DNA from: Ochromonas danica
Lineage: Eukaryota; Sar; Chrysophyceae; Chromulinales; Chromulinaceae
DNA: 45,196 nucleotides
Direction: 5' to 3'
Assembly: GCA_015146655.1 (NCBI GenBank)
Contig: VKHL01000202.1
Location: forward strand, 1-45,196
The notes under the pieces were generated by a model, which did not search any database, was not told the origin of the DNA, and was given only the letters and a program-made list of their open reading frames with translations. The translations under genes were made by a program, and so were the position numbers. Positions 7,801 through 17,165 of this stretch are shown here, piece by piece. Position 1 is the first letter of the stretch, and every line of letters starts with the position of its first letter.

Positions 7801-9577
7801 AATTAAAGTACCAAAAATCTTAAAATTTTATAACTTAACATCAGAAAAAATAAAACTTCAAAAAATTTTAAGATACCTTCAAAGTTTAACTAAAAATTAC
7901 TCTAAGCTTCTATATTTAAATAGCTATATTTTTACTTGTAAAAAATACTTAAAATCTGGGTCTAAAGTTTCTTTAAAATTTTTAACTAGTTTTTATAATC
8001 AACTAACTTTTGAAATAAAAAAATATAAAAAAGTAGGAACTTACCTTTCACGAATTTTGCAGCTAATTTCTTATATTTTTTATAAAAAAGTTTATAAAAA
8101 TTTCTATATGCTAGAACTGGCAAAAAAAACTCGAATTTTAAAAACTATATCTCGTTATATTAACAATAAAAAGACGGGAAAAGAGTTTGCAAATTCAAAA
8201 GTTTTACTGCCAAAGCTTTACTTAAAATTAAAAAATGAAAAATTAAGTAACTTAAATTGGATTTCCAAAGAATATTTAAAAATAGCACCGCTGCTACATA
8301 GTAAAAATAAACTCTTTAGAACAAATATTACTAGTTACCAAAAGCCAAATTTTAGCCCAATTTTAATTAAATGCTTAAGTAAGTTTGAAACTTTATTACG
8401 TTTATGTAACCTTCAGGAAAATGAAAGAAAAAATAAAAACCTAAGCCTAGGTTCCGTAACATCTTATAAAGATACTTCCCTATTATTTCCTATGGGGTCT
8501 CAAGGTAAAGTTATTGATGTTAAAATTTTTCCTTTAAATAATAATAAAGAAGAAAGCTCTGCTTTCACAAAGGTTTTTATTCTAAAAATTTATGTTGTAG
8601 AGTCAAGAAAAATTCAAATTGGTGATAAATTATCTGGTCGACATGGAAATAAAGGCGTGATTTCAAGAATTTTACCTTTAAACGATATGCCGTGCTTACC
8701 AGATGGCCGCCCTTTAGACATTTTAGTTAACCCTTTAGGAGTACCATCTCGTATGAACGTAGGCCAACTTTTAGAATGCCTTCTTGGCTTATCAATGATG
8801 TATTCAGGAAAAAATATTAAAATTCGCCCTTTTGATGAGGTTTTTGGAGCAGAAGCATCTCGAGTACTCGTAATTCAAAAGCTAAAAGAAGCTTCCCTTA
8901 AGCCAAATAGAAGCTGGCTTTATAATACGGAAAGTCCAGGTAAGTTTTATTTACGAGATGGGCGAACTGGAGATTTTTTTGATAATGCAGTAACGGTAGG
9001 TGCTGCATATATTTTAAAACTTATTCATCTAGTTGAAGATAAAATTCATAGCCGCGCTTTAGGACCCTATAACAAAATAACGGAACAGCCTCTTCAAGGT
9101 AAATCTTCAAGCGGGGGCCAACGTTTTGGTGAAATGGAGGTTTGGGCTCTAGAGTCTTACGGCTGTGCAAATACTTTACAGGAACTGCTAACTGTGAAAT
9201 CTGATGATATTGATGGAAGGAATGATCTATACAGCGCAATTTCTAGCGGTAACTATTTAGAAAAACCTAATCCTAATTTTTCTGAGACTCTGATTAGTTT
9301 AATAAGAGAGCTAAATGCACTTGGTCTTGATTTTCAATTTTTTAAAACAGAGTTTCAACCTCTTTTAACAATAAATTCTCGTAACGTAAGCAAAACTAAT
9401 AGAAAAGAAATAAAAATATTTACCCTTTTAGAAAATAGACTAAAGTTACGTTTTAAACTAAATAGATTAAAAAGCTCCAACTGGAATTTAGAGGCCTTAA
9501 GCAATGAGAATTTTTCAAGCAATAAAGATAACTTTGAAGAACAAAAATCGATTCTTTTTAAAATTTTAGAAACTTAA
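4874..9577 (+). CDS. rpoB: RNA polymerase beta subunit, enlarged
   Basis: Catalytic subunit of the plastid-encoded bacterial-type RNA polymerase. Conserved blocks are present in order: GPDGLQRDKIGTKIRDIHPS and CPVETPEGENAGL (about residues 520-550), NYEDAIVISE (about 796), GDKLSGRHGNKGVIS (about 1250) and the GGQRFGEMEVWALE block near 1415. At 1567 residues it is about 400 longer than typical plastid beta. Most of the excess lies between NYEDA and SGRHGNKG, as a lysine/serine-rich, low-complexity stretch of a few hundred residues; some lies in the N-terminal third. The reading frame is open throughout. The TAA stop sits in the loop of a 22-bp hairpin. Confidence 0.97.
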   Translation: MNQQITNSFLTNINDLLEIQRASFYRFLVEGISKELNSIIINPFILLSLNNHSLLSSKSLVGLENQSESLYTSFYLYPAKIKVKGPLKSLETCYGKKESYCANIYVQGEILQPSDSVSEKFYKPLGKEFNEKIKEGVKAVKLSTKLAKFRASKFLVKKYFYLATIPFLTEDGSFFVNGCERVVVNQIVRSPGIYFKKEYLSSQKTIYSATFISDNWLWTKFRLENSSSIAKKQNDIENATTKTITKPALKYDIFLDLIDSNFWREIPVLKEAKDGSNELFLIDLILSLGFTIEEILDGVKYPDKLSVPDYLNQSFLLNSGKQNTLTPYQNEDWSNLKSEKLVKKEALLTNILEHIANESEEKVFFSLGELGRYRLNKKLGLNLPLASKYLTGLDFLKIIDSLIQLREGNLSSDDIDDLKNKQIRGVGELIRNQFRLAMFRWLKHPKSAETQILDIFTTSKSLIKNSQNNSSFYFKNFALSSILKRAIERCMREFFLTSQLSQYFDEINPLAELAHKRRISVFGPDGLQRDKIGTKIRDIHPSQYGKICPVETPEGENAGLVMSLASFARVSKYGWIEAPYFLVEKGKILQKTKIFYLNPNQEKDYRLAFANNILDNKNFIKANSVSVKEGSYFSESQPQNVTFSALSPLQVLSVGTNLVPFVEHDDANRALMGSNMQRQAVPLLFPSLPFVGTGFEPLVAQESGLTIKSEVEGIVDFASSEAIQIRDAYGQKIHYKLKKNARSNQETLNNQRAIFWPGEKIYAGQILADSSCTVNGDLALGTNLLIGYLPWEGYNYEDAIVISEKLVTDDILTSLHISTYQTTLKFTKATLQKITYLLKFSRKIRGLKTFIKNLQISKTLNSSESKNLFIKLARQIHESKKLLVSNYNSKLSLSLEYLVGKDKIGLYTNDSKGYLGRNLSTNGIIKIGSSLKGGDILVSKIQLLDELQEKSSYKKLFEDLQPVAAKLSKAITSKKKIKVPKILKFYNLTSEKIKLQKILRYLQSLTKNYSKLLYLNSYIFTCKKYLKSGSKVSLKFLTSFYNQLTFEIKKYKKVGTYLSRILQLISYIFYKKVYKNFYMLELAKKTRILKTISRYINNKKTGKEFANSKVLLPKLYLKLKNEKLSNLNWISKEYLKIAPLLHSKNKLFRTNITSYQKPNFSPILIKCLSKFETLLRLCNLQENERKNKNLSLGSVTSYKDTSLLFPMGSQGKVIDVKIFPLNNNKEESSAFTKVFILKIYVVESRKIQIGDKLSGRHGNKGVISRILPLNDMPCLPDGRPLDILVNPLGVPSRMNVGQLLECLLGLSMMYSGKNIKIRPFDEVFGAEASRVLVIQKLKEASLKPNRSWLYNTESPGKFYLRDGRTGDFFDNAVTVGAAYILKLIHLVEDKIHSRALGPYNKITEQPLQGKSSSGGQRFGEMEVWALESYGCANTLQELLTVKSDDIDGRNDLYSAISSGNYLEKPNPNFSETLISLIRELNALGLDFQFFKTEFQPLLTINSRNVSKTNRKEIKIFTLLENRLKLRFKLNRLKSSNWNLEALSNENFSSNKDNFEEQKSILFKILET

Positions 9578-9604
9578 TTTAATTTCTAAAATTTTAAAAA
9601 GAAT
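9551..9604 (+). terminator. 22-bp perfect hairpin across the rpoB stop
   Basis: Positions 9551-9572 pair perfectly with 9583-9604 around a 10-nt loop containing the rpoB TAA. It lies inside the rps20-rpoB-rpoC1-rpoC2-rps2 unit. It may therefore be an RNA processing or stability element, or a partial terminator, rather than a full stop. Confidence 0.6.
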
Positions 9605-9639
9605 ATGAAAGCTTTTACTATAAAACCTATTAAAAAAAA

Positions 9640-12294
9640 ATGACTAATAAGCTTTTAGAAAGGGAAAAATTTAAATTAGAGTTGCAAAAAACAGAAAAAT
9701 TATTAACACAACTTGATAGTCTTTATAGTTCTTTTGATTACGCTAAGCTTTCCATAGCTTCTCCTGCACGAATTCTTTCTTGGAGCACACGAGAAATTTT
9801 TGTTAACTTAGGAAACCGTTTAGAGCCTAAGATAACTAAACAAATTATTGGGGAAGTTACGAATAATGAAACTGTAAAATTTACAAACTTTTTGCCAGTT
9901 GCAGGAGGACTTTTTTGTGAAAAAATATTTGGACCATTAAAAACTGGAATATGTGCTTGTGGAACTAAATATGAAAAAATAGGTTTTGGGCTTGCTTGCC
10001 CTCGTTGCTATGTTGAGTTTACGGAATCAAGAGTAAGAAGATATAGAATGGGGACATTTTCATTATTTGTACCCGTTTCTCACATATGGTTTTTAAGAGG
10101 AAGACCATCTTATATAGAGCAAATTTTGGAAATACCAAGAAAAGCTTTAGAAAGTACCCTTTATTATAAAGATCTTTACCAATCTTTTGAGTTTTCCAAA
10201 TTTTCTTCAAAAGAAAAGAACCTTTTATACCCGATATATTATTACTCTCAGACAGCAAAATCTCACCCTCAATTATGCGTAGATTTTTGCTTTTTCTCTT
10301 CTTCTTTAGCAAAATATCGACGCGAACATCTCAAAGAGTTTAAAGCATTTCTAGTTGTAAGTAAGAAAAAAATTTTAAGCTATGAAAATAGGCTCGATAC
10401 CTTAAATTCAATTTTTTTAGAAAAAGGTCAAAATAATTTTGAGCAATTTTTAAAAAGACGAGTACCAAATCTAAAAAAAAAATCGGGCAATCTATTAAGA
10501 CAAATTGAGCGACTTTTAAGCATTTTAAATCTTTATGAGAGGTCAAGGCCTGCGTATTATAATACTAAAAATTTTGATGATAAAATTATTCAGGATTTTG
10601 AGGAATTTTATAAGTTTCTTACAAAAAAAAAAACAGGATTTTTAAGCCAATTTAGTAAACAAAACTTGTTTAAAATTTTTAACCGAGCAACTAGAATTCA
10701 AAATAAGGCATTTTCAAATTCACCTAAAGCCTTACTAAAAGAAGACTATTACGAAAAATTAGGAAAAAGCATCCTGACCGATTATTACATTCAAAAATAC
10801 TCTGGAAAATACCGAAAGCGTTATAACAGTGAAATTATTTACTCATTATTAGAAGATATTAACTTAAAAGACGAGATTTCTTTATTACGAGATAAACTTT
10901 CTCTTTTTGGCTCTAAAAAGACCGAACATAATAGAGTAACTAAGCGTTTAAGGATTTTGGAAAGCTTTTTAGCAACTTCTACTAACCCATCTTCAATGAT
11001 GCTAACGCATTTACCTATCCTACCCCCTACTTTAAGGCCCCTTCAAGAACTTGAAAATGGAAAACTAATTAGTGCGGACTTAAATGAAATTTATCGCTTA
11101 ATTATTTTAAGAACACGTCGTATCTTTACATACAATATGTTTGGTGCAAGAAATGATGATTTTTCTATGTTCAGATCGCAAATAGCAAAATCAGTTCAAG
11201 AAGCTGTCGATTGTTTAATTGATAATGCAAGAATGCCTAAGCAGCGCCAAATACTATTGAATAATCGCCCTCTAAGAACACTTACGGAAATTCTAGAAGG
11301 AAAAGAGGGTCGATTTAGACAAACTCTTTTAGGAAAGCGCGTTGATTATTCAGGACGTTCTGTTATAGTTGTTGGTCCAGAACTAAAAATGAATCAGTGT
11401 GGGTTACCTTTCGAAATAGCTAAAACTCTTTTTGAGCCTTTTCTTATTTCATTATTATTAGAGTTAAAGGTTGCTTTAGAACAAAAAAAAAATAAGGAAG
11501 GTTTAGCACCCTTAAATCTTGAAATTTATAAAGGGTTTTCATATAGAAAATTTTTAAAGTTATTAATAGAAAAAAATAAACCTATAATTTGGTCTTTGCT
11601 ATTTCAACTAAGCCAGCGCTACAGTATTCTTTTAAACCGAGCACCAACCTTACATAAGTTTGGGATTCAAGCTTTTGACCCATTAATTACTTTAGGAGAT
11701 GCAATTCAACTTCATCCTTTAGTATGTGCTGGATTTAATGCTGACTTTGACGGTGACCAAATGGCTATTCATTTGCCACTATATTCAGCAAGTCAACTGG
11801 AAATTAAAAGCTTTTTAAAGACTTCTGCTAATATTTTTTCACCAGCTAATGGAGAAGTCATAGTTAAACCAAGCCAAGATATTGTAATTGGAGCTTATTA
11901 CCTAACATATATGCAAGAAAAGGATCCAAGTTTGAAACCAAAAATTTTTGCAAGCAAACAAGAAATTTTATTAGCTTTAGGGAATAAAAAAGTAAACTTG
12001 CAAACCCCTATTTTTATTCGTTATGATATCTCAAAATTTTCATACTATATTGATAAGAACGAGTTGTCTATTTTAGATACTTCTTTTATTTTATGGAAAG
12101 CTGGTGTCAAAATTTTAAAAATTTTGACGAATTCAGCAATAAATAGACGAGTTTATCTATTAACAAATTTAGGAGTTCTTGTAGGTAATTTGATCAACGA
12201 AAACAAATATATTTTAAGTGATTGCTATTTCGAAACAACTCCAGGTAGAGTTTTATTTAATTTAGGAGTAAGTACTTATCAAAAAGAACTTTAA
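9640..12294 (+). CDS. rpoC1: RNA polymerase beta' subunit, N-terminal part
   Basis: N-terminal half of beta', encoded separately from rpoC2 as in cyanobacteria and plastids. Four zinc-binding Cys sit at C105, C107, C120 and C123 (CACGTKYEKIGFGLACPRC). The catalytic magnesium loop NADFDGDQM is at residues 700-708, with all three Asp present. At 884 residues it is about 200 longer than most plastid RpoC1. The extra lies in a basic, low-complexity stretch between about residues 180 and 430. It begins 62 nt after rpoB and is followed 5 nt later by rpoC2. Confidence 0.97.
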   Translation: MTNKLLEREKFKLELQKTEKLLTQLDSLYSSFDYAKLSIASPARILSWSTREIFVNLGNRLEPKITKQIIGEVTNNETVKFTNFLPVAGGLFCEKIFGPLKTGICACGTKYEKIGFGLACPRCYVEFTESRVRRYRMGTFSLFVPVSHIWFLRGRPSYIEQILEIPRKALESTLYYKDLYQSFEFSKFSSKEKNLLYPIYYYSQTAKSHPQLCVDFCFFSSSLAKYRREHLKEFKAFLVVSKKKILSYENRLDTLNSIFLEKGQNNFEQFLKRRVPNLKKKSGNLLRQIERLLSILNLYERSRPAYYNTKNFDDKIIQDFEEFYKFLTKKKTGFLSQFSKQNLFKIFNRATRIQNKAFSNSPKALLKEDYYEKLGKSILTDYYIQKYSGKYRKRYNSEIIYSLLEDINLKDEISLLRDKLSLFGSKKTEHNRVTKRLRILESFLATSTNPSSMMLTHLPILPPTLRPLQELENGKLISADLNEIYRLIILRTRRIFTYNMFGARNDDFSMFRSQIAKSVQEAVDCLIDNARMPKQRQILLNNRPLRTLTEILEGKEGRFRQTLLGKRVDYSGRSVIVVGPELKMNQCGLPFEIAKTLFEPFLISLLLELKVALEQKKNKEGLAPLNLEIYKGFSYRKFLKLLIEKNKPIIWSLLFQLSQRYSILLNRAPTLHKFGIQAFDPLITLGDAIQLHPLVCAGFNADFDGDQMAIHLPLYSASQLEIKSFLKTSANIFSPANGEVIVKPSQDIVIGAYYLTYMQEKDPSLKPKIFASKQEILLALGNKKVNLQTPIFIRYDISKFSYYIDKNELSILDTSFILWKAGVKILKILTNSAINRRVYLLTNLGVLVGNLINENKYILSDCYFETTPGRVLFNLGVSTYQKEL

Positions 12295-12299
12295 TTACT

Positions 12300-15200
12300 A
12301 TGTTTATTACAAAAGCCTTAACAAAAAAAAACTTAGAAAGCTTTATTAAACAAAGCTTTCAATTTTTGAATTTTTCGCAAGCCTCAAATTTAGGAGATTT
12401 TTTGAAAGGGATAGGGTTTTATTATGCAACGGCTTCTGGTGTTTCAATTAGCATTGATGATTTAAAAACTCCAATTGCTAAAAAAGCTCTTATTGAAGGA
12501 ATAGGTACAGATTTTGATACTATCAGTAAAAACTGGTCTTTAGGTTTAGTTTCTGACGTTGAGCGCTTTCAAAATATTATTAATAATTGGAACTCAGGTG
12601 CTGAAGCTCTTAAGGCTAAAATAATTGAACATTTTCAACACAATGACCCTTTAAACTCTTTGCATATTATGGCTTTTTCAGGAGCAAGAGGAAATATGTC
12701 ACAAGTGCGTCAAGTTATTGGTATGCGAGGGCTAATGGTAAACCAAGAAGGGGATATTATTGATTTACCAATTCAAGCAAATTTTCGTGAAGGCTTAAGT
12801 TCCATAGATTATATTATTTCTTCTTATGGTGCTAGAAAAGGAGTCGTTGATACGGCTTTAAAAACCGCTGATGCAGGTTATTTAACTCGAAGACTAATTT
12901 ATATCGCTCAAGACATTACAGTAAAAGCTATTGATTGCGAAACTAGCTCAAAATTAAGCTTTTTTTTAAATCACGACTCATTTTCAAATGATTTAATTGG
13001 GAAAACTTTAGTTGAGATACGCACTTTGGGAAATAAAAAAATATCTTTTTTACCATTTAAAAAATCTCTTAGCGAAGAATATCTAAAGTTCCTAAAAACC
13101 AAAGGTCCTTTATTATTATTTTACAGATCAGCGCTAACGTGCAAATTAAAAAATGGGATATGCCAAAATTGCTATGGTTGGAATTTAGCAAATCGTAAAA
13201 TTATCGACTTAGGCCTAGCAGCTGGAACAATAGCTGCTCAATCCATTGGTGAGCCTGGTACACAGTTAACGATGAGAACTTTTCATACAGGAGGGGTTTT
13301 CATGGGTCAATTTTTTGAAAGTCAGCCGTCACCATTTTCAGGTTTATTGAACTTACCTGCAAATATTAAAGCCACATTAGCTAGAACTATTAGTGGTAAA
13401 ATGGTTCCATTATTATTAGAAGATATAAAAGCAACTATTACTTCTGTGGAGGGGAAAGAGTATGAAGTTTTTATACCTAAATCTTCCTTCTTATATGTTA
13501 AAAAATCCGAGTTTATAAAGAAGGGACAAATTCTAAGTGAGCTTAGGCGTGAAACTAAATATTTATCAGAAAAAAAAATGCACCCAATTAGAGCACCTTT
13601 TGATGCCTTTATTTTAAATGATAAAATATATGAACAGCTATATCTTGCTAATGAACTAACAAAAGGAAAATCAGATAATGTAATATGGCTTGCAAGAGGA
13701 CAGCTTTATTCAACTCTGTGGTATCCAAAGAATTTAAAGAGAAACCATTTATCATTAAATAATGCTTTTGCTAGCTCAAAAATTGTAATGCCTTTTCAAG
13801 GTATATCGTTATGGTCTTCTGATAAAAAAAAACTTATCATTAAAAATCACTTAAAAAAAGCTGAGCTAAATATAACTGGCTTAAATATTGAATCTTTAAT
13901 AAAAGGAAAAGTTGAAATTTTTTTAAAAAATTATCAATATTTGGATCCTCACACAGTGATAGGTTACTATTATTATTATCCTAATATTAGTGGAAAAATA
14001 TATAAAGTAAAAACAAATTCAAAAATTTATAAGGCTAGCAAGCACAGTTTTTTCTATATAACCGAAAAAGATACTTGGAAAATTAATTTTGATACAAGTT
14101 ATCAACTTGAAAAAAAAGAAAAAATAATTTTTCCTAAAGAGCTGCTAGGGACAACAATTCAGTCACCAAGCTCTGGTATTCTTTTACATAAAAATGGATT
14201 TCAGCATGTTTACCAAAATGCTGTCGCTTTATCAGTTCCAAAAGGTGCTTTATTATCAAAACTAGAGGGAAAATTTTTAAAAAAAGATGACGTTTTAGCG
14301 TACTTATTAGTTGCAAAACAAAAGGGTGAAGATATAGTTCAAGGTTTACCAAAAATTGAAGAGTTATTAGAGGCTAGAAAGGCGAAAAAACCAGCTTTAT
14401 TGTTTTCAAGTCCATTCATTTTTTTAGGAAATTGGAAAACAAATCCAGCAAAGGAAAATTTAAGATTTTCGAAACATTTTTCAAAAAATTTTATTTACGA
14501 TGTGGAAATTCTTTCTGAGAGTTCCAAAAACTTTAGCTTTGCTATAAAGCCACGCAAATTCGCTTTAAATGCTAATGATCCTAGGAGTCTCCGAAAAGTT
14601 CAAAAAAGGCAATATATTTTACTTAATTTTTTTAGAGGTATTAGCCCTATTAAAAAGTTATTGATTCATAAAAAAGCAGGTCATGAAGCTTTAGAATTTA
14701 AAAAATTAGAAGTTTTACACTCACGAGACAAAAGTAATTCATTAAGCTATCCTTTTCTATTAAACAAATTTGAATTACCTTTTAGTGTCTCATCTTTTAT
14801 TCGTTTGCCTCAATTTTCACTTTTTTCTAAACAAAGCAATTTGTCTTTAAAACAAATTAATAAGGATTTTTATAATAAAGATGCCTTAGAATTAATTTCA
14901 CAATTTTCAAAGCGAAAGAAAGTGAAATATATACTTCCTAGCGTATTAATAGGCTTAGAAAAAGAGCTTACTTTAAATAAATCAAAGCAAAAGCTAGCTT
15001 CACATACTTTACAACGCCTAGATACATCTTATTCCCATTTTGTAGCTCAATCCGAAAAGCTGAAGATAAAAATATCTGAATTCGTTGATATTGGACGATT
15101 TGTAACCGAAGGAACTGTAGATGTTCATATTTTACTTCTAAATTTATTCTACTATCACTTAAGTTTAGAATCTTTAATGCTAGGAACTTATAAAAGTATT

Positions 15201-15686
15201 TACAAACTTCATCTTATTTTATTAAACTCAATCCAAAGTGTATATCGATCACAAGGTGTTGAAATAGCTAATAATCATATCGAACTTATACTTCGAGAGC
15301 TAACCTCAAAAGTTAAAATAAAATATTGTCATAATGAAATTTTTTATTCTAACGAGACAATATCATTTTCCTTGATTTCTGAAATCTGTAAGCTTTATGA
15401 CGAAGAAAAAAGAAAAGATATTTTTTATGAGCCAATGCTTTTTCCTATAAGTAAAGCCGCTTTACATAAAGAAGGATTTTTAACTGCAGCAGGGTTTCAA
15501 GAAACTAAACTTGTTTTAACTAAGGCAGCGGTTGAAGGTAAAAAAGACTGGGTTCGTGGTCTAAAAGAGTCTGTTATTTTTGGCAGATTAGTTCCAGCAG
15601 GAACTGGGTTTATTAACTCAAAAAATTATTTAGATACCCTATATTATTATAAACCTATAAACTACTATGAAAATACAAGAAACTAA
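12300..15686 (+). CDS. rpoC2: RNA polymerase beta' subunit, C-terminal part (beta'')
   Basis: C-terminal half of beta'. It starts at the usual plastid break (NLGDFLKGIGFYYATASGVS). The trigger-loop/bridge region GEPGTQLTMRTFHTGG is at about residues 317-332, preceded by zinc-ligand Cys (CKLKNGICQNC). The C-terminal block FLTAAGFQETKLVLTKAA and GLKESVIFGRLVPAGTG is intact. The 1128 residues are at the short end for plastids. It overlaps rps2 by 20 nt. Confidence 0.97.
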   Translation: MFITKALTKKNLESFIKQSFQFLNFSQASNLGDFLKGIGFYYATASGVSISIDDLKTPIAKKALIEGIGTDFDTISKNWSLGLVSDVERFQNIINNWNSGAEALKAKIIEHFQHNDPLNSLHIMAFSGARGNMSQVRQVIGMRGLMVNQEGDIIDLPIQANFREGLSSIDYIISSYGARKGVVDTALKTADAGYLTRRLIYIAQDITVKAIDCETSSKLSFFLNHDSFSNDLIGKTLVEIRTLGNKKISFLPFKKSLSEEYLKFLKTKGPLLLFYRSALTCKLKNGICQNCYGWNLANRKIIDLGLAAGTIAAQSIGEPGTQLTMRTFHTGGVFMGQFFESQPSPFSGLLNLPANIKATLARTISGKMVPLLLEDIKATITSVEGKEYEVFIPKSSFLYVKKSEFIKKGQILSELRRETKYLSEKKMHPIRAPFDAFILNDKIYEQLYLANELTKGKSDNVIWLARGQLYSTLWYPKNLKRNHLSLNNAFASSKIVMPFQGISLWSSDKKKLIIKNHLKKAELNITGLNIESLIKGKVEIFLKNYQYLDPHTVIGYYYYYPNISGKIYKVKTNSKIYKASKHSFFYITEKDTWKINFDTSYQLEKKEKIIFPKELLGTTIQSPSSGILLHKNGFQHVYQNAVALSVPKGALLSKLEGKFLKKDDVLAYLLVAKQKGEDIVQGLPKIEELLEARKAKKPALLFSSPFIFLGNWKTNPAKENLRFSKHFSKNFIYDVEILSESSKNFSFAIKPRKFALNANDPRSLRKVQKRQYILLNFFRGISPIKKLLIHKKAGHEALEFKKLEVLHSRDKSNSLSYPFLLNKFELPFSVSSFIRLPQFSLFSKQSNLSLKQINKDFYNKDALELISQFSKRKKVKYILPSVLIGLEKELTLNKSKQKLASHTLQRLDTSYSHFVAQSEKLKIKISEFVDIGRFVTEGTVDVHILLLNLFYYHLSLESLMLGTYKSIYKLHLILLNSIQSVYRSQGVEIANNHIELILRELTSKVKIKYCHNEIFYSNETISFSLISEICKLYDEEKRKDIFYEPMLFPISKAALHKEGFLTAAGFQETKLVLTKAAVEGKKDWVRGLKESVIFGRLVPAGTGFINSKNYLDTLYYYKPINYYENTRN

Positions 15687-16395
15687 CAAAAATTTAATTA
15701 TTGAACAATTTTTAAAAGCAGGTATTCAATACGGGCATAAATCAAGAGAATGGAACCCCAAAATGGCTCCCTACATTTTAGGTGAAAAAAATGGTATTCA
15801 TATTTTTAATTTAGTAAAAACATTTAAATTTTTGCGCCTTGCTGGAAATATTTTAGAAAAAAAAGCTAGTAAAGGGAAGCAAATTCTTTTTGTAGGTACC
15901 AGTAAAGTCGCTTCAGAAAGCGTAGCCAAATACGCTAAAGAAGGAAAAATATTTTACATAAATTTTCGATGGTTAGGTGGTATGCTTACAAACTGGTCAA
16001 CCTTACAAAAGCGAATTTTAAAATTGAAAGAGTTAGAAAATTATTATTTAAATACCGATCCACAGATATTATCAAAAAAAGAAAGAAGTAAGAATTATAA
16101 ACAACTTCAAAAATTAAAATGCTTATTTGAAGGAATTAAAACAATGCCAACGTTACCAGATATTGTTGTTTTTACTTCGCAAATAAAAGAAAGCATAGCA
16201 ATTTCAGAGTGCCAAGCATTAGGTATTCCTACAATTTGTGTTGTCGATTCAAATTGTAACCCAGATTTGATTCCCTATCCAATTCCTGGGAATGATGATG
16301 CTCCAGCGGCTATTGATTTAATACTAAGTTATCTTTCAAAACGAATCTTAGCTGGTAAACAAAAATTAAATAATAATTTGGCTAAACAAGCTTAG
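15667..16395 (+). CDS. rps2: 30S ribosomal protein S2
   Basis: Late-assembling small-subunit protein, 242 residues. Motifs: AGIQYGHKSREWNPKMAPYI, FRWLGGMLTNWSTL and PTICVVDSNCNPDLIPYPIP. The last gene of the rpo operon, overlapping rpoC2 by 20 nt. In red-type plastids tsf and the atp genes normally follow; here sufC faces it directly. The TAG stop lies within the terminator hairpin. Confidence 0.97.
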   Translation: MKIQETNKNLIIEQFLKAGIQYGHKSREWNPKMAPYILGEKNGIHIFNLVKTFKFLRLAGNILEKKASKGKQILFVGTSKVASESVAKYAKEGKIFYINFRWLGGMLTNWSTLQKRILKLKELENYYLNTDPQILSKKERSKNYKQLQKLKCLFEGIKTMPTLPDIVVFTSQIKESIAISECQALGIPTICVVDSNCNPDLIPYPIPGNDDAPAAIDLILSYLSKRILAGKQKLNNNLAKQA

Positions 16396-16406
16396 CCAAA
16401 TTATTA
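16371..16406. terminator. Bidirectional terminator between rps2 and sufC
   Basis: TAATAATTTGGCTAA (16371-16385) and its perfect complement (16392-16406) form a 15-bp stem with a 6-nt loop. It lies between two convergent genes and includes the rps2 stop in its 3' arm. It could end transcripts from both sides. Confidence 0.7.
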
Positions 16407-16413
16407 ATAAAGG

Positions 16414-17151
16414 TTATATAAAAAAATTATAACCATTTTGATCAAGCAAATTAGCAAGCTCTGCACCACCTGTTTTTTGTATTTTCCCATCAAAAAATAT
16501 ATGTACAAAATCCGGATTTAAAAGATCAATAATTTTTGAATTATGAGTAATAACTAAGAGAGAGCTTCTAATTTCTGATTTTAAGAGCATACAAATTTGT
16601 TTTAAAGCATCAATATCCAAACCAGAGTCAATTTCATCCAAAATAATAAGCTTAGGATTAAGAATTAATAGCTGTAAAATTTCATTTTTTTTCTTTTCAC
16701 CTCCGGAAAAGCCTTCATTTAAATTTCGATATAAAAAGTCTTTATTAAAATTTAATTTTTCAAAAAGTTTTAAAATAATTGGAAGAAACTCAATAGGACT
16801 TAATTCCTTTTTTAAGAAATGTTTTTGATGCTCATTATAAATTAAATGAAGAAAGTCAAAATTTGTAAGGCCTGAAATTTCAGGAGGAGTTTGGAATGCC
16901 ATAAATAATCCCTCCTTAGACCTCATTTCAGCGTTAAAAAGCTGCAAATTTTTATCTAAAAAATCTATTCTTCCATTAGAAATAATATAATCCGGATGAC
17001 CTGCTAACGTTTTGGCTAATGTACTTTTTCCAGAGCCATTAGGCCCCATTATTACATGAATTTGGTTTTCTTCAATTTGCAAATTAAAATCTTTTAATAT
17101 ATTTTTAGATTTATTTTGCACAACTAAATTTGAAATTTGTAAAATACTCAT
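16414..17151 (-). CDS. sufC: SufC, Fe-S assembly ATPase
   Basis: ABC-type ATPase (also called Ycf16) of the SufBCD scaffold, which builds Fe-S clusters in the plastid stroma. 245 residues. Walker A GPNGSGKST is at 36-44, the signature FSGGEKKKNE at 148-157, Walker B and D-loop LIILDEIDSGLD at 168-179, and the switch His in VITHNS near 203. All ATPase motifs are intact. It lies 14 nt downstream of sufB. SufD is not in the window and is usually nuclear in these algae. Confidence 0.97.
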   Translation of the reverse strand: MSILQISNLVVQNKSKNILKDFNLQIEENQIHVIMGPNGSGKSTLAKTLAGHPDYIISNGRIDFLDKNLQLFNAEMRSKEGLFMAFQTPPEISGLTNFDFLHLIYNEHQKHFLKKELSPIEFLPIILKLFEKLNFNKDFLYRNLNEGFSGGEKKKNEILQLLILNPKLIILDEIDSGLDIDALKQICMLLKSEIRSSLLVITHNSKIIDLLNPDFVHIFFDGKIQKTGGAELANLLDQNGYNFFI

Positions 17152-17165
17152 AAGTAGTTAATAAA

